Positions 11,163 through 22,058 of a stretch of DNA of 64,000 nucleotides are shown here, one piece after another; positions within the stretch are counted from its first letter, which is position 1; every line of letters starts with the position of its first letter. The translations under genes and the position numbers were made by a program. This DNA is from Humulus lupulus. Taxonomy: Eukaryota; Streptophyta; Magnoliopsida; Rosales; Cannabaceae. Under the pieces are notes generated by a model that was not told the origin of the DNA, did not search any database, and saw only the letters and a program-made list of their open reading frames with translations. Where the stretch lies: assembly GCF_963169125.1 (NCBI RefSeq), contig NC_084794.1:228876219-228940218 (forward strand), given 5' to 3'.

Positions 11163-13582
11163 ATGGCCAGTGAGGGCCCGTCCGACATACCCTCGAGGGC
11201 TGAGTTTATCGACCTGTCTTCAGACCCCGAGTCCCCTGAGGGCAGCCCTTATCAGGACTATGATTCTTTGAGGCAGGCCCGTATTCGCCACCTCGAGTGC
11301 ATGGCTGATCTTAGGCATAAAATTTGGGTAGTAGAGAGCGAAATCGAATCGGTGTCGAGGGGAGACGGAGGACCTTCACCCCCGGGCCTTAGTGACCATA
11401 TAGCGCGTCTTAGGACGGCTCTTTTTGAATTGCGGTGGGAGTTAGAGTTTATGGAGGGACACATTCCGCCAGAACCTTCCACTCCCCCTTCGCCTGATGA
11501 CGGTCACGGGGCTATCAACTCCTCTCCTCAGCCCCTAGTCTCCGTTGATCCTGGCTTAGCGCTTCCGCCATCGCTCCCCTGATGGAAAACCCTTGCTAGG
11601 AGGAGAAAATGGAGGGTTAAGTGCTCTGCCTCTTCCTCACATGCTTCTTTTGACTTTGCAGATATGTCGAAGGCACGCAGACAGTTGTCCGTCCAGGAAG
11701 AAGACGACACCCCTCTATTGGCGTCCAGCCTAGTGTCTCACGTGTCTCCGAATAAATTGAAGGCAATCGTGAAACATTACCGAGCTCCTCCGGAATATGC
11801 CCTGCACGCTCCTCAAGAGACTTGCCGGGCTGACCGCCCTAAACGCGGCTTTGTGGCTTTGAGCGAACAAATTCTGAAGGCGGGTGGCACCATTCCTCTG
11901 CATCCATTCTTCGTGGCGGTTCTCAATTATTTTGATTTGGCCCCTCTCCAACTGTCGCCCAACAGTTGGCTGACCTTAAGTTGCCTCTTCGTCTGGTTTA
12001 AGGACAATGAGAAACGTGCCCCGACGGCGCAGGAGGTGCATACTTTGTATAACCTTATAGCATTTCCCAGGTGTAAAGGCTTCTACTACTTGCAAAAGGC
12101 CAACAGTGAGCTCCCCTTAATAGAGGGCTCGGTGTCCAATACCGGGCCATGGAAGCAAGATTTTTTTTGGGTAGAGGGGCCTCTCTCGGTTCGTGAAAGC
12201 TTCCGTGCTAATCCTAGTAAGTATCCTGATCCTTCCTTCTCTCTTACTAGAACTTACTGTTTTGCACTCTCGCTTGTATTGACATTGACGTGGTTCTTGT
12301 AGGGTACTTTGCGGATCCTTCGGTCATCGGGTCTGAGGCGGAGGCCATAGGCAAACTCATTGCTGCAGATTCCGCTCAGAAGAAGGCGACGGTCCTTTTT
12401 ACGGTGGAAAATCTCACCCGCCACCAATTATCCCCGGTCACTAACTCTAAGTTCCTATGGTCGATCACCGGGTCTAAGAAGGTTGCGGCTACGTCGGCTG
12501 GGCCATCACTGCACGAGGATGCGGTTGAGGTGGAGATGGAGGATGCCCCCCTGTCCCCAGGGGGATGTCCTCCTCATGACCCCCACGTCCAGGACACGAC
12601 CTTTCACCCTCTGGACCCACAGGCCTCGGCAGGATGCTACGCCCCCCCTGGCCATGATGGCGGCGATGCCTTCCCTCCGACCCCTCATGACCTCGGCGTA
12701 CCGGATGCTGATTTCGTCGGGCTCGCGGAGCTCCCTGCTGATGCACCAGAATCTCAATTTTTCTCTTCTGCTGTGCCTCCTCCTGCCTCGGCGAGTGGGT
12801 CGTCTGTTCCGGTCCAACCAGATATTCCTAGCGTGGAGGCAGAGGCTTGGGTGACTAGGATGGCCTCAGTTTATGGGCAGCGTTTCGTTCCAATAGCTGC
12901 GAGTCTCCCTGTCTCCGACTAGAGGGGCCTGGGGAATGTGACTCAATCAGACCTCGGGGAGATGCTAAGGCGTGCCGCGGCCTGGGTGAGGCTTTGCACC
13001 TTGTGTTGATTAGCATTATGCACAGATGCACCTGCGTTCTTCTTTTTGTTACTTATTGTTGATGCCATTTGTTTTCTTGTGCAGGTCTATATCGTGTCTC
13101 TTCGACATGCTGACTCGACTGGCATCCTTTCCACATCTACCACTGAAAGGGACGGCCTCATAGTCCAGGTCCAGGAGCTCGAAAATGAGCTTAGCGCAAC
13201 TAAGGTCCAATTGTCAAAAGCCCAGACTAAGTATGCCAAGTCGGACTCGAGGAATGGTAAGCTGAAGACTAAGATCAAGGAGCTGAGGGGCAAGGCCAAA
13301 TGCTTGGAGCGCGAGCTCAAGGGGGCCAAGGCCGCTGCATCCGGGTCGCATGAGATGGTTATCCAAATGGGGACTGAAGTTGAGGCCCTTAGGGCTGAAC
13401 TACAGTCGGCTCAGGAGAAGGTCGCTTCCTTGGAGGCGGAGAGGGTCATAATCGAGCGCAAGTCTATAGACCGGGCTCTTTACAATGTGTGGAGGCAGGA
13501 TCCCAACTTTGACTTCTCCTCTTTCGGCGAGCAAGCTGTTGCCCGAGCGGCCTGGTGGAGTGCCCACTACAGGAGGCCTTGA
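11163..13582 (+). pseudogene. T antisense gene (aORF): Transposase_28-like plus coiled coil, three exons
   Basis: Encoded opposite to Gag-Pol. Proposed exons: 11163-12216, 12303-12985, 13085-13582 (745 codons with stop). Intron 1 is 12217-12302 (GTAAGT...TTGTAG), intron 2 is 12986-13084 (GTGAGG...TGTGCAG); both joins keep frame, the first splitting a codon (A+GG). Exon 1 encodes, after an acidic N-terminus, a region like Pfam Transposase_28 (putative gypsy-type transposon protein): GFVALSEQILKAGGTIPLHPFF then LSPNSWLTLSCLFVWF. Exon 2 is Pro/Asp-rich and low complexity. Exon 3 is a long heptad coiled coil (QVQELENELSATK to SLEAERVIIE) ending WRQDPNFDFSSFGEQAVARAAWW. Two in-frame stops, TGA 11580-11582 and TAG 12920-12922, break it; the frame is open on both sides of each. 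Antisense ORFs are known in Tat elements but their function is not. A splice acceptor-like tract before 11662 could remove the first stop if an unrecognised intron lies there. Confidence 0.75.
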
Positions 13583-14702
13583 AATAGTCTCGCTCCTTTC
13601 TTGTTTTTTATTATGTAGCGTCATTACTAGTGCTACTTTTCTGTTAGTAACCCTTGTATTATCTTGAGAACTCCTTTTTTTTTTTAATGTATGAGTACAT
13701 GTAATGTTGCTGTTTATTTCTTGTTCTATTGCATTTGAGGCCCTTTTATGCCTGTATGACGCGGTTTGGTTGGTTCCCTTCTTTTATTTGTCAGGCTGGA
13801 GGTCCTTTGGATCCCATGCGAGAGGGTTCACTGGGACCTCTTCTGGTGCCTCTTAGTGGTTTCTGTAAGGATATTTTGACCCCTTGGGTCTTAGTTATCC
13901 TTTTAGGTTTTTCTTGCGCGCGCTTATTATTTCTTTGCGAGAGGCGTCCCTCTCGTCCTTTTGCATAGTACTATTTCGGCAAGGGTCTCTTTTGGGACCC
14001 TTTTTGGCTAGGCGGCTTGGTGGCCGCTCTAGACTTATTAGTGTTGTCACCATATATATATATTTTTCTTTCGTAAGGCCTTTTGGCCTCCTTGACGTTC
14101 ACGAGGGTAGCTAATCCTCGTAAACTCAGGGGAGGCCTTGCAAGGTCTTTTTACTACTTTCTATGTTTAGGGGCTTTGTCTAGGGCTCCGATAAAAGGGG
14201 TCCTTCTCGGGTCCTCCTAATGCATAGGGGGTCGTTTTTAGGCTCCTCCTAATTGAGGGCCCTTTTCAAGATCCCTTATCAGGGGGTCTTTTTTAGGAGC
14301 CTCTTTTTTAGGAGGGCGAGGGGTCCTCTCCAAGACCCTCCATTAGAGGGTCCTTTTCAGGCTTCCCTTGCTAGCTGTGTTACCGCCCCCTGTCCTGCCC
14401 CCCAAGTGTTTGGTGAAATTTATTTCGGCGGACACTTTGGCTGATGCCCGGGTACTGAAGAAAAAATAACACACGAAGAGGCTAACAGTTTTACTTATAA
14501 TACGTGGTTTCATTCATTATATTCGTAACATAATGGTCTCATACACGCAGTTGCAACGGTACATAGGTGATTTTCACATAAAACAAAATAAAAAGGCTCA
14601 CGCCTACTTAGGAGGTTATCTAGGTAACCTCTTTGATTTCTTCCTACCATATCAAGGCAGCGCGCTACACTTGTGCTTTTATCCGTGGGCATGGGCGCCT
14701 TA
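13583..14702. other. T spacer between convergent genes, repetitive
   Basis: About 1.1 kb between the antisense gene stop (13582) and the second stop of Gag-Pol (14702). From about 14170 to 14390 it consists of imperfect 35-45 bp repeats around AGGGTCCTTTTCAGG and GGGGTCCTCC, which also pair with each other (AGGAGCCTC with GAGGGTCCT-like units). The left part is T-rich. No credible coding sequence; likely holds the 3' ends of both transcripts. Confidence 0.6.
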
Positions 14703-14804
14703 CTGGTAGTACTTCCTCAGGTGTTTCGCGTTCCATGCCCGGGGTACGATGGTGTCGTCCATGTGCGCCAGCTTGTAAGTGTTTGGGGGGATGCACTGAG
14801 CAAC

Positions 14805-17800
14805 TTAGTAGGGTCCCTCCCAATTTGCCCCCAGCACTCCTGCACCTGGGTCTCGTGTGTTTGGGAGCACCTTCCTCAGCACCAGGTCGCCGACTCTAAA
14901 AGTTCTCTCTCGCACCCTCGAATTGTAGTACCTTGCGGCGCGTTGCTGGTATACCGCCACCCTCATCTGGGCTTTTTCTCTCTTCTCCTCCAGGAGGTCT
15001 AAGCTTTCGGTCAGGGCTATGAGGTTGGCTTCGTCTTCATACGCCTGCACCCTGCAGGACACGACTCGCATTTCGACTGGGAGCACAGCCTCGCATCCAT
15101 AGGCCAAGGAGAATGGGGACTCCCCAGTTGTCATGCGTGGGGTGGTTCTGTAAGCCCACAGCACATTTGGTAGCTCATCTGCCCAGGCTCCTTTTATCTT
15201 CTCCAGCTTTGTCTTTAGGTTCTTCTTTAGGACCCTGTTGATGGCCTCCACCTGCCCATTGCCCTGGGGGTGTACCACCGCAGAGAAGCTCCTCCTTATA
15301 CCTCTTTCCTTACAGTATTCATCGAAAGCCCCTCCTTCAAATTGGGTGCCATTGTCAGAAATAATTTTGTAGGGTACCCCATACCGGCATACGATGAATT
15401 TGTTGACAAAAGAGGTGATGTGCCTAGCGGTTATCTTCACAAGGGGTTCCGCTTCTACCCACTTGGTGAAATAATCCACTGCCACCACCGCGTACTTCGC
15501 TCCACCTCTGCCTGTAGGAAGAGCGCCGATTAAGTCTATCCCCCAGATAGCGAAGGGCCAGGGGCTGGGCATGCTGGTCAGTTTGCCTGGGGGTCTTCGA
15601 GGGTAATTGGAGTGCCTCTGGCACTTGTCGCATTTCATGGCAAAGTCCTGTGCGTCTTTCTCCATGGAAGGCCAGTAGTATCCTTGTCTTATGGCCTTCC
15701 TAGCCGTGGAGGGTCCACTTTCGTGGTTGTCGCACTCCCCCTCATGGATCTCTTGTAACACCTTAAACGCCTCCTCTTCTTCTACACACCGCAGGAGGGG
15801 CATGGAGAATCCTCTTCTGTAAAGGACCCCATCTATCAAGGCGTACCTTGCGGCCTTGTATACCAACCTCCGAGATTCGTTTTTATCCACAGGCAAGACT
15901 CCTCCCTCCAGGTACCTCTTGATTGGCTCGGTCCATAATTTCTTTGGGACGCTGATCATGTGCACATCTGCGCCTTCGATGCTGGGCTTTGGCAAGTACT
16001 CCACGGGTATTGATTCCAGGACATCACCATCCTTGGTAGATGCCAGCTTTGCAAGTGCATCGGCATGGGTGTTCTTTTCTCTGGGGATTTGCTCTATAGT
16101 ATATGCCCCCATTCGTCCCAGGTAGCCCTTCACCTTCTCTAAATATGCTGCCATCTTGGGCCCCCTTGCCTGGTACTCCCCCTTTATTTGGCATACCACC
16201 AATTGCGAGTCACTGAAAATATGAAGGCGCGTTACTTTCAATTCCTGGGCTAGGCGCAGGCCAGCTAAGAGTGCCTCGTACTCCGCCTCATTATTGGAGG
16301 CTTCGAACCCAAATCGGATCGCGCAGTACATTCTGTGTCCCTCGGGCCCAGTCATCATGATGCCCGCTCCTGATCCTCCTTCATTTGACGCCCCATCAAC
16401 ATGCAAACTCCACTCCTCTACATCTCCCAGTTCATCCTCCACAACAGGCTGCGCCCCTCCTTCACTCTGTCCTTCATTCGGCTGATGGGTGAATTCTACT
16501 ATAAAATATGCCAGCACCTGTCCATTGATGGAGGCCCTTGGGGTGTAGACAATATCAAACTGACTTAGCTCAATCGACCATTTCATTAGCCTCCCTGAGG
16601 TCTCTGGCTTATGTAGGACTTGTCTCAAAGGACTATCTGTTAAGACATCAATCGTATGCGCATGGAAGTAAGGCTTCAACTTCCTCGACGCCACTACTAG
16701 CGCATAGGCCAGTTTTTCGATCTCTGGATACCGGCTCTCCGCATCCACCAGACGCTTGCTGATATAGTATACGGGCTGTTGTTGCTTCTTCTCTCCCTTA
16801 ACTAAGGCTGCGCTGATGGCATGCTCTGACACCGCCAAGTATAGGTACAGCTTCTCGCCGTTCTCTGGCTTTGCTAACAGGGGCGGCTTCCCCAGGTGCT
16901 CTTTCAACCTGACAAAGGCTTCCTCACATTTTTCATCCCAAGAGAACTTTTTGCTCCCTTTGAGGATGTCAAAGAATGGGATGCACTTGTCGGTGGATCT
17001 TGAGATGAACCTATTAAGGGCTGCCACCCTTCCTGTTAGGCATTGTACCTCCTTCTTATTCTTCGGCGGGCTCATTTCTATGAGTGCCTTTATCTTGTCG
17101 GGGTTGGCCTCGATTCCTCTGGAATTGACCATGAAGCCCAAGAATTTTCCTGAGGATACCCCGAACGTGCACTTGGCTGGGTTCAATTTCATCCGATATT
17201 TCCTGAGCGTGTCAAACATCTCACCAAGGTCTTTGTTGAGCTCTGCTGCTACTTTGGTCTTCACTAGCATGTCATCCACGTACACTTCCATATTCCTTCC
17301 TATCTGATTTGCGAACATTTTATTCACCAGCCTTTGATAGGTGGCTCCCGCGTTTTTGAGCCCGAAGGGCATCACCTTATAACAGTAGAGCCCTTTGTCT
17401 GTAATGAATGATGTGTGTTCCTCATCTGCAGGGTTCATTGGGATTTGGTTGTATCCCGAGTAGGCGTCCATAAAACTTAGTAACTCATGCCCCGCTGTTG
17501 CGTCTACTAACTGATCTATCCTGGGGAGTGGGAAGCTGTCCTTGGGACAAGCTTTATTCAAATTCGTGAAATCAACGCAAGTCCTCCATTTCCCATTTGG
17601 CTTCGGCACGAGTACTGGGTTTGATACCCACACAGGATAGAAGGACTCACGGATGAACCCGTTGGCCTTCAACTTGTCAACCTCCTCCTTTAACGCTGCG
17701 TACCTTGTTGGATCGAGTGCCCGCCTCTTCTGCCTGACGGGCCTTGCTCCTGGGGAGATGTTCAGGTGGTGGCACATTACGCTGGGGTCTATGCCCACCA

Positions 17801-20549
17801 TGTCCTCGTGACTCCATGCAAACACGTCTAGATTATCCTTCAAAAATCTTATCAATTCTTCCTTTACGTCACCTTGTAGGCTTCTCCCTATCTTCAATTT
17901 CCTTAAGGGCTCTTCCGTCACCGTGGCCTCCTCTACTTCTTCTACCGGTTCTGCTCTTGCCTCATCCACGACCCGAGGGTCCAGCTCCTGCGGACCCCCT
18001 GTGGGCATGCTTATCGCCTCATGCACCACCATGGCCATCGGCTCACATGGCTTTGCAGGCGCGCGAAGTGAGGTATTATAACACTCCCTTGCTTCCTTCT
18101 GTTCTCCTTTCATACTCGCGATCCCCCCTGGAGTCGGGAACTTGACAACTAAGTGATATATTGAAGTTATGGCTTTCAATTCTCTCAGGGAGGGCCTCCT
18201 TAATACCGCGTTGAAAGCTGATGCGCAATCTACAACAACAAAGTTAGACATGACTGTGGTTTGGCGGGGTTGCTCCCCCATGGTAAGTGTCAACTCAATC
18301 ATCCTAAGGGGTTGCACTGAATCCCCTGTGAATCCGTATAGTGACGACTGGCAAGGCTTTAGGTGACGAATGCCCAGTCCCATTTTTTCCAAAGCTGGGC
18401 GATATAGGATGTCCACTGAGCTCCCTTTGTCCACCAGGACTCGATGTACACGCATATTTGCCAACTGGACTGTCAGAACCAGCGGATCATTGTGGGGGAA
18501 GTGTACCCCTCGTGCATCTTCCTCAGTGAACGTTATCGAGTCGTTTTCCCCCTTGAAACTTTTCGGGGGTCGCTGTTCTAAACTCATGACGCAGGGGGGC
18601 GGACTTCGTCGAGCCTCTCTTGCATATTTATCTCGTCCCTTCCTAGAATCTCCTCCAAATCTTGGGCCCCCAAAAATGGTGCGGACCTCCCCTTGTATCT
18701 CTGGGGCTCGCTCCTGTGCCTGGGGTGCTGTGGGCTCGTTTTCTGGTCTTTGCCTTTCTCTCTTGACATAGCGGCCTAAGTGCCCCCGGCGGATGAGCTC
18801 CTCAATTTCCTCCTTCAAGTGGATACACTCTGCCGTGGTGTGTCCAATGTCCTTGTGGTATTGGTAGTATTTACTGGGGTCCCTCTTGGACCGATCCTTT
18901 CTCATTGGTGGGGGCTTCTTGAAGGGCACTCGATCTTCGTTGGTGACGTAAATATGCTCTCTGGTGTCAGTGAGGTTCGTATAGTAAGTATAGGCCGTTG
19001 GCCCATGATCACCCCCTCGTTTGGTCTTCCTCTTCGGGTCGTCTCTCGACCCCTCATACGTCCTCTTCTTCTTAGCTATATTCGGCCCGTCGTTAATTGG
19101 GGGCTTTGCGTGGGGCTCCTCCTTTCCGGCCTTCAGGTTCGCGTGGCCATCCTCCACACAGATGTACTTCTGTGCTCTTTCATAGAAATCATCCAAGTCG
19201 GTGACTTCCCTCTTTAGCATGTTGTCCCACAACTTGCTCCCTGGGAGCACCCCAACAGTAATGGCCATTTTTAACTCCCGGCGCGCTAGGCTTCCCACTT
19301 TTGCGGCCTCCATATTGAACCGGTGAATATAGCTTTTTAGGCTCTCCTTCTCCCCTTGCTTCACGTTGGCCAAGCTGGTACCTGGCATCGTGTAGTCTCG
19401 CACGGCATGGTGCTGCTGGAGGAACTCGTCAGAGAACTGCTGCCAGGACCTGATGGACCCTGGCCTTAGCCTTTTTAACCATTTGTATGCGGGTCCTTTC
19501 AGGGTAACAGCGAAGCAATGACACCTGGCACCACTTCTAATCCCCCTCAATTTCATGAGATCGTTAAACGCATCCAGGTGGTACTTTGGATCCGTGTTCC
19601 CTTCGTAAGGGGTCATATTGGGCTCCTTAAAATTGGTAGGGAGCCGGATCGCCTGAATTTCTCGCACGAAGGGTGACTCATGGTCGAAGTCTTCCTCAAA
19701 GGCCTGGCCACCCGACACGGTGACAATCTTGCACCGCAAGCTCCGCATCTCCGTGTCTAAGTCCTGCCTCCTTTTGCTGAGGGAGTCCCTTAGAGTGGAT
19801 GGGCCAGGATCTGCCTTTCCCTTGCCTTCTCGAGGCGCCTCAGGGGGTGTGGTCCCTTTGCCTGCCCTCTTCTGGTTGATCTCCTCCCGCAAGTCTGGGG
19901 GCGTTCTTTTGGAGGTGACCTCATCCTCACGTCGAGGGGCAGCGGTGGTTCTCGACGCTGGCCTTTGGGCCTGCTTAGGCGGTTCGGGGTGATCATGTTG
20001 CTTCGTGCGAGGGGTGTTTCTAGTTGAGTGTCGGGTTCTTCCATCATCTACTGGCACAGTGGTCTCCCCCCCACCTTTGCCTTTTTCTTTTCTCTTAGGC
20101 AAGGTTATGCTGGACTTACCCTGCAGTAGGCCATTAAGGACCTCTTGCATGTTTTCCAAGGTAGTTTCTAACCTTTGGTTTTTACGGTGGAGCTCACGTA
20201 TCTCCTCTTCGTAAAACCGGGACTTTGAACTCGAGCTCACGGAGTGGACCCGGGGGTGTTTGTCAGGCCTATGGGCAGAAGGGCCCGGGTCTTGCCGGCC
20301 GGAGTTCGGTGCCCGCGGCGGTTTTGGAGGGAACTCATCAGCGTGCACCGGTGGTGCTCTGGGAGGACTCCCCCCAGGTGGAGCAGCCGGTGATGAGGCC
20401 ACCCTGTCTCCTCCTTGAACCTCAGGGTCTTTCGGGGGCTCCACGTCCCTGGGTGGAGGAGCGTCCTTCATGGAGGCCTTCAGCTGGACTCCATTTAAGT
20501 GAACTTCGACCTCCTGCGTCTCTCTCAGTCGCTTCGAGCGTCTCGGCAT
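14805..20549 (-). CDS. gag-pol: T Gag-Pol polyprotein (Tat lineage, dual RNase H)
   Basis: One open frame of 1914 residues. The ATG at 20549 (MPRRSKRLRE) is preferred; the frame upstream of it is leader and primer-binding site. Approximate order: charged, proline-rich N-terminus; Gag (300-420, PTNFKEPNMTPYEG, LKGPAYKWLKRL); a zinc-knuckle-like YYQYHKDIGHTTAEC (about 560) whose first Cys is Tyr; aspartic protease (about 703) with LVDKGSS in place of DTG/DSG; RT (930-1180) with YVDD at about 1090; retroviral RNase H (1235-1350); archaeal-type RNase H (1378-1500, HVDGASNEGGSGAG, FSDSQLV, NTHADALAKLAS); integrase (1590-1880) with zinc finger and D,D,E in GIDLIG, SDNGTQF, NGQVEA. It packages, copies and integrates element RNA. 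A TAA at 14805-14807 ends the frame at WEGPY; it stays open for 34 more codons to 14702, so the C-terminus is clipped by a nonsense change. Protease and C-terminal lesions make autonomy doubtful. Confidence 0.95.
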   Translation of the reverse strand: MPRRSKRLRETQEVEVHLNGVQLKASMKDAPPPRDVEPPKDPEVQGGDRVASSPAAPPGGSPPRAPPVHADEFPPKPPRAPNSGRQDPGPSAHRPDKHPRVHSVSSSSKSRFYEEEIRELHRKNQRLETTLENMQEVLNGLLQGKSSITLPKRKEKGKGGGETTVPVDDGRTRHSTRNTPRTKQHDHPEPPKQAQRPASRTTAAPRREDEVTSKRTPPDLREEINQKRAGKGTTPPEAPREGKGKADPGPSTLRDSLSKRRQDLDTEMRSLRCKIVTVSGGQAFEEDFDHESPFVREIQAIRLPTNFKEPNMTPYEGNTDPKYHLDAFNDLMKLRGIRSGARCHCFAVTLKGPAYKWLKRLRPGSIRSWQQFSDEFLQQHHAVRDYTMPGTSLANVKQGEKESLKSYIHRFNMEAAKVGSLARRELKMAITVGVLPGSKLWDNMLKREVTDLDDFYERAQKYICVEDGHANLKAGKEEPHAKPPINDGPNIAKKKRTYEGSRDDPKRKTKRGGDHGPTAYTYYTNLTDTREHIYVTNEDRVPFKKPPPMRKDRSKRDPSKYYQYHKDIGHTTAECIHLKEEIEELIRRGHLGRYVKRERQRPENEPTAPQAQERAPEIQGEVRTIFGGPRFGGDSRKGRDKYAREARRSPPPCVMSLEQRPPKSFKGENDSITFTEEDARGVHFPHNDPLVLTVQLANMRVHRVLVDKGSSVDILYRPALEKMGLGIRHLKPCQSSLYGFTGDSVQPLRMIELTLTMGEQPRQTTVMSNFVVVDCASAFNAVLRRPSLRELKAITSIYHLVVKFPTPGGIASMKGEQKEARECYNTSLRAPAKPCEPMAMVVHEAISMPTGGPQELDPRVVDEARAEPVEEVEEATVTEEPLRKLKIGRSLQGDVKEELIRFLKDNLDVFAWSHEDMVGIDPSVMCHHLNISPGARPVRQKRRALDPTRYAALKEEVDKLKANGFIRESFYPVWVSNPVLVPKPNGKWRTCVDFTNLNKACPKDSFPLPRIDQLVDATAGHELLSFMDAYSGYNQIPMNPADEEHTSFITDKGLYCYKVMPFGLKNAGATYQRLVNKMFANQIGRNMEVYVDDMLVKTKVAAELNKDLGEMFDTLRKYRMKLNPAKCTFGVSSGKFLGFMVNSRGIEANPDKIKALIEMSPPKNKKEVQCLTGRVAALNRFISRSTDKCIPFFDILKGSKKFSWDEKCEEAFVRLKEHLGKPPLLAKPENGEKLYLYLAVSEHAISAALVKGEKKQQQPVYYISKRLVDAESRYPEIEKLAYALVVASRKLKPYFHAHTIDVLTDSPLRQVLHKPETSGRLMKWSIELSQFDIVYTPRASINGQVLAYFIVEFTHQPNEGQSEGGAQPVVEDELGDVEEWSLHVDGASNEGGSGAGIMMTGPEGHRMYCAIRFGFEASNNEAEYEALLAGLRLAQELKVTRLHIFSDSQLVVCQIKGEYQARGPKMAAYLEKVKGYLGRMGAYTIEQIPREKNTHADALAKLASTKDGDVLESIPVEYLPKPSIEGADVHMISVPKKLWTEPIKRYLEGGVLPVDKNESRRLVYKAARYALIDGVLYRRGFSMPLLRCVEEEEAFKVLQEIHEGECDNHESGPSTARKAIRQGYYWPSMEKDAQDFAMKCDKCQRHSNYPRRPPGKLTSMPSPWPFAIWGIDLIGALPTGRGGAKYAVVAVDYFTKWVEAEPLVKITARHITSFVNKFIVCRYGVPYKIISDNGTQFEGGAFDEYCKERGIRRSFSAVVHPQGNGQVEAINRVLKKNLKTKLEKIKGAWADELPNVLWAYRTTPRMTTGESPFSLAYGCEAVLPVEMRVVSCRVQAYEDEANLIALTESLDLLEEKREKAQMRVAVYQQRAARYYNSRVRERTFRVGDLVLRKVLPNTRDPGAGVLGANWEGPY

Positions 20550-20596
20550 CTTCTTCTTGTCGGAAATAATGGTGGAACAGTAGCTTGAAACTAACG

Positions 20597-20614
20597 TTCC
20601 CACAGACGGCGCCA
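20597..20614 (-). other. T primer-binding site
   Basis: Minus strand TGGCGCCGTCTGTGGGAA, three bases after the 5' LTR end. It starts with TGG, complementary to the CCA end of a tRNA. The same sequence is widespread in Tat-type elements, where tRNA-Arg is usually named as primer; the tRNA itself I could not check. Confidence 0.85.
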
Positions 20615-20817
20615 AACTGTTGACGGTGAGAACTCGTCAACGAAGATAAGTTGGAAAAATTATCAAATTGAAATCGCTAATTGGAAAGCTATGAAAACTT
20701 CAACAATGACTCAAGAACAATGGAATAACAACAATGGAGAATTCAGTATCTCATTCACACTAATGTCTCTGCTACAGTAAAATTTCCAACCCCCCCTTCA
20801 GGTGGCCTTGGAATTCC

Positions 20818-20824
20818 ATTTATA
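20818..20824 (-). promoter_or_regulatory. candidate TATA box for T genomic RNA
   Basis: TATAAAT on the minus strand about 200 bp before the LTR end. A start site some 30 bp downstream would leave a short R-U5 of about 170 bp, normal for a long-U3 Tat LTR. Position and motif only; no transcript evidence. Confidence 0.5.
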
Positions 20825-21427
20825 GTAGGCTCTAACGGGCTTAGGTACATAGTGGTCCAGGGGACCAAGTGGTACAAACGTACTGTACTAGGGAAGTGGC
20901 TTCAGAGGTTGTGGCTGTACATCCCGTACAGGAGCAGGTGTCAGGAGGATGTCTCCACTACTTGTCTGTACCCCTTCCTGAGGCGTGGTAGCAGGCGTGT
21001 TGGCGCAGGAGGTAGTGGTGTCGGCTCTGACCTATGACCGTAGACGTACGGACCATGATCCTCACTAGCACTGGCATCCGTACCTGGTACCTGGTCGTAC
21101 AAATATGTCTCACTCGACTCGTACCAGATCTCCTAAACATGGGGATCCCGAGATGTAGGGAACGGAACCCTTGGTACAGGATGCCTGGGGCATTCTAAGG
21201 TTACCCACGGGCGTGGGCGATAAATGCTTGGCCTCGCTCTACGTCTTAGCATATGAGGCAAGACGCCTCTGGGCCATGCGTGTCAAGTTACGGGGCGTCG
21301 GCACCCTGAGAAGATGGTGGGTTGATAGACCTTCAGGGATGCGCGCGCGGGGCCTTGCGCGGCCTCGCATATGGGATGCTGTTGATGGCCTCGCGCGGTT
21401 GGAGTGGCCTAAGGGCCCCGTGAGACA

Positions 21428-22058
21428 GGGGGATCTTGCCCATGCGACGGCCTCGCGAAACGGCCTCGCGGGATGGGCCTCGCGAGATGACCTCGCGAGA
21501 CGACGGGGCTCCGCGGGACGGCCTTGCGGGACGGCCTGACTTCGCCCACGCAACGGCCTCGCGAAATGGCCTTGCGGGACGGGCCTCGCAAGATGACCTC
21601 GCGAGACGACGGGGCTCCGCGGGACGGCCTCGCGGGATGGCCTCGCGGAATAGGAGGTGTGGTCCACGTGAGGGCCTCGCGGGACGGCTTCGCGAGATGG
21701 CTTCACGGAACGTGGCCTGACTTCGCCCACGCAACGGCTCCGCGAAATGGCTTCGCGGGATGGGCCTCGCGAGATGACCTCTCGAGACGACGGGGCTCCG
21801 CGAAACGGCCTCGCGGGATGGCCTCGCGGAACAGGAGGTGTGGTCTACGTGAGGGCCTCGCGGGACGGCTTCGCGAGATGGCTTCACGGAACGTGGCCTG
21901 ACTTCGCCCACGCAACGGCTCTGCGAAATGGCTTCGCGGGATGGGCCTCGCGAGATGACCTCGCGAGACGACGGGGCTCCGTGGGACGGCCTCGCGGGAT
22001 GGCCTCGCGGAACAGGAGGTGTGGTCCACGTGAGGGCCTCGCGGGACGTTGGTCTTGC
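21428..22058. repeat. CpG-rich array in T 5' LTR
   Basis: Counterpart of the array at 9898-10530, with the same 181-bp organisation (CGTGGCCTGACTTCGCC at 21711 and about 21892). It differs by one 12-bp loss and one 12-bp gain, consistent with slippage after insertion. Confidence 0.9.

Noticed and set aside
15270..20569. Numerous plus-strand frames opposite T Gag-Pol
   Set aside because: Antisense shadows of a strongly coding frame; no similarity and no splice logic, unlike the antisense gene at 11163-13582.
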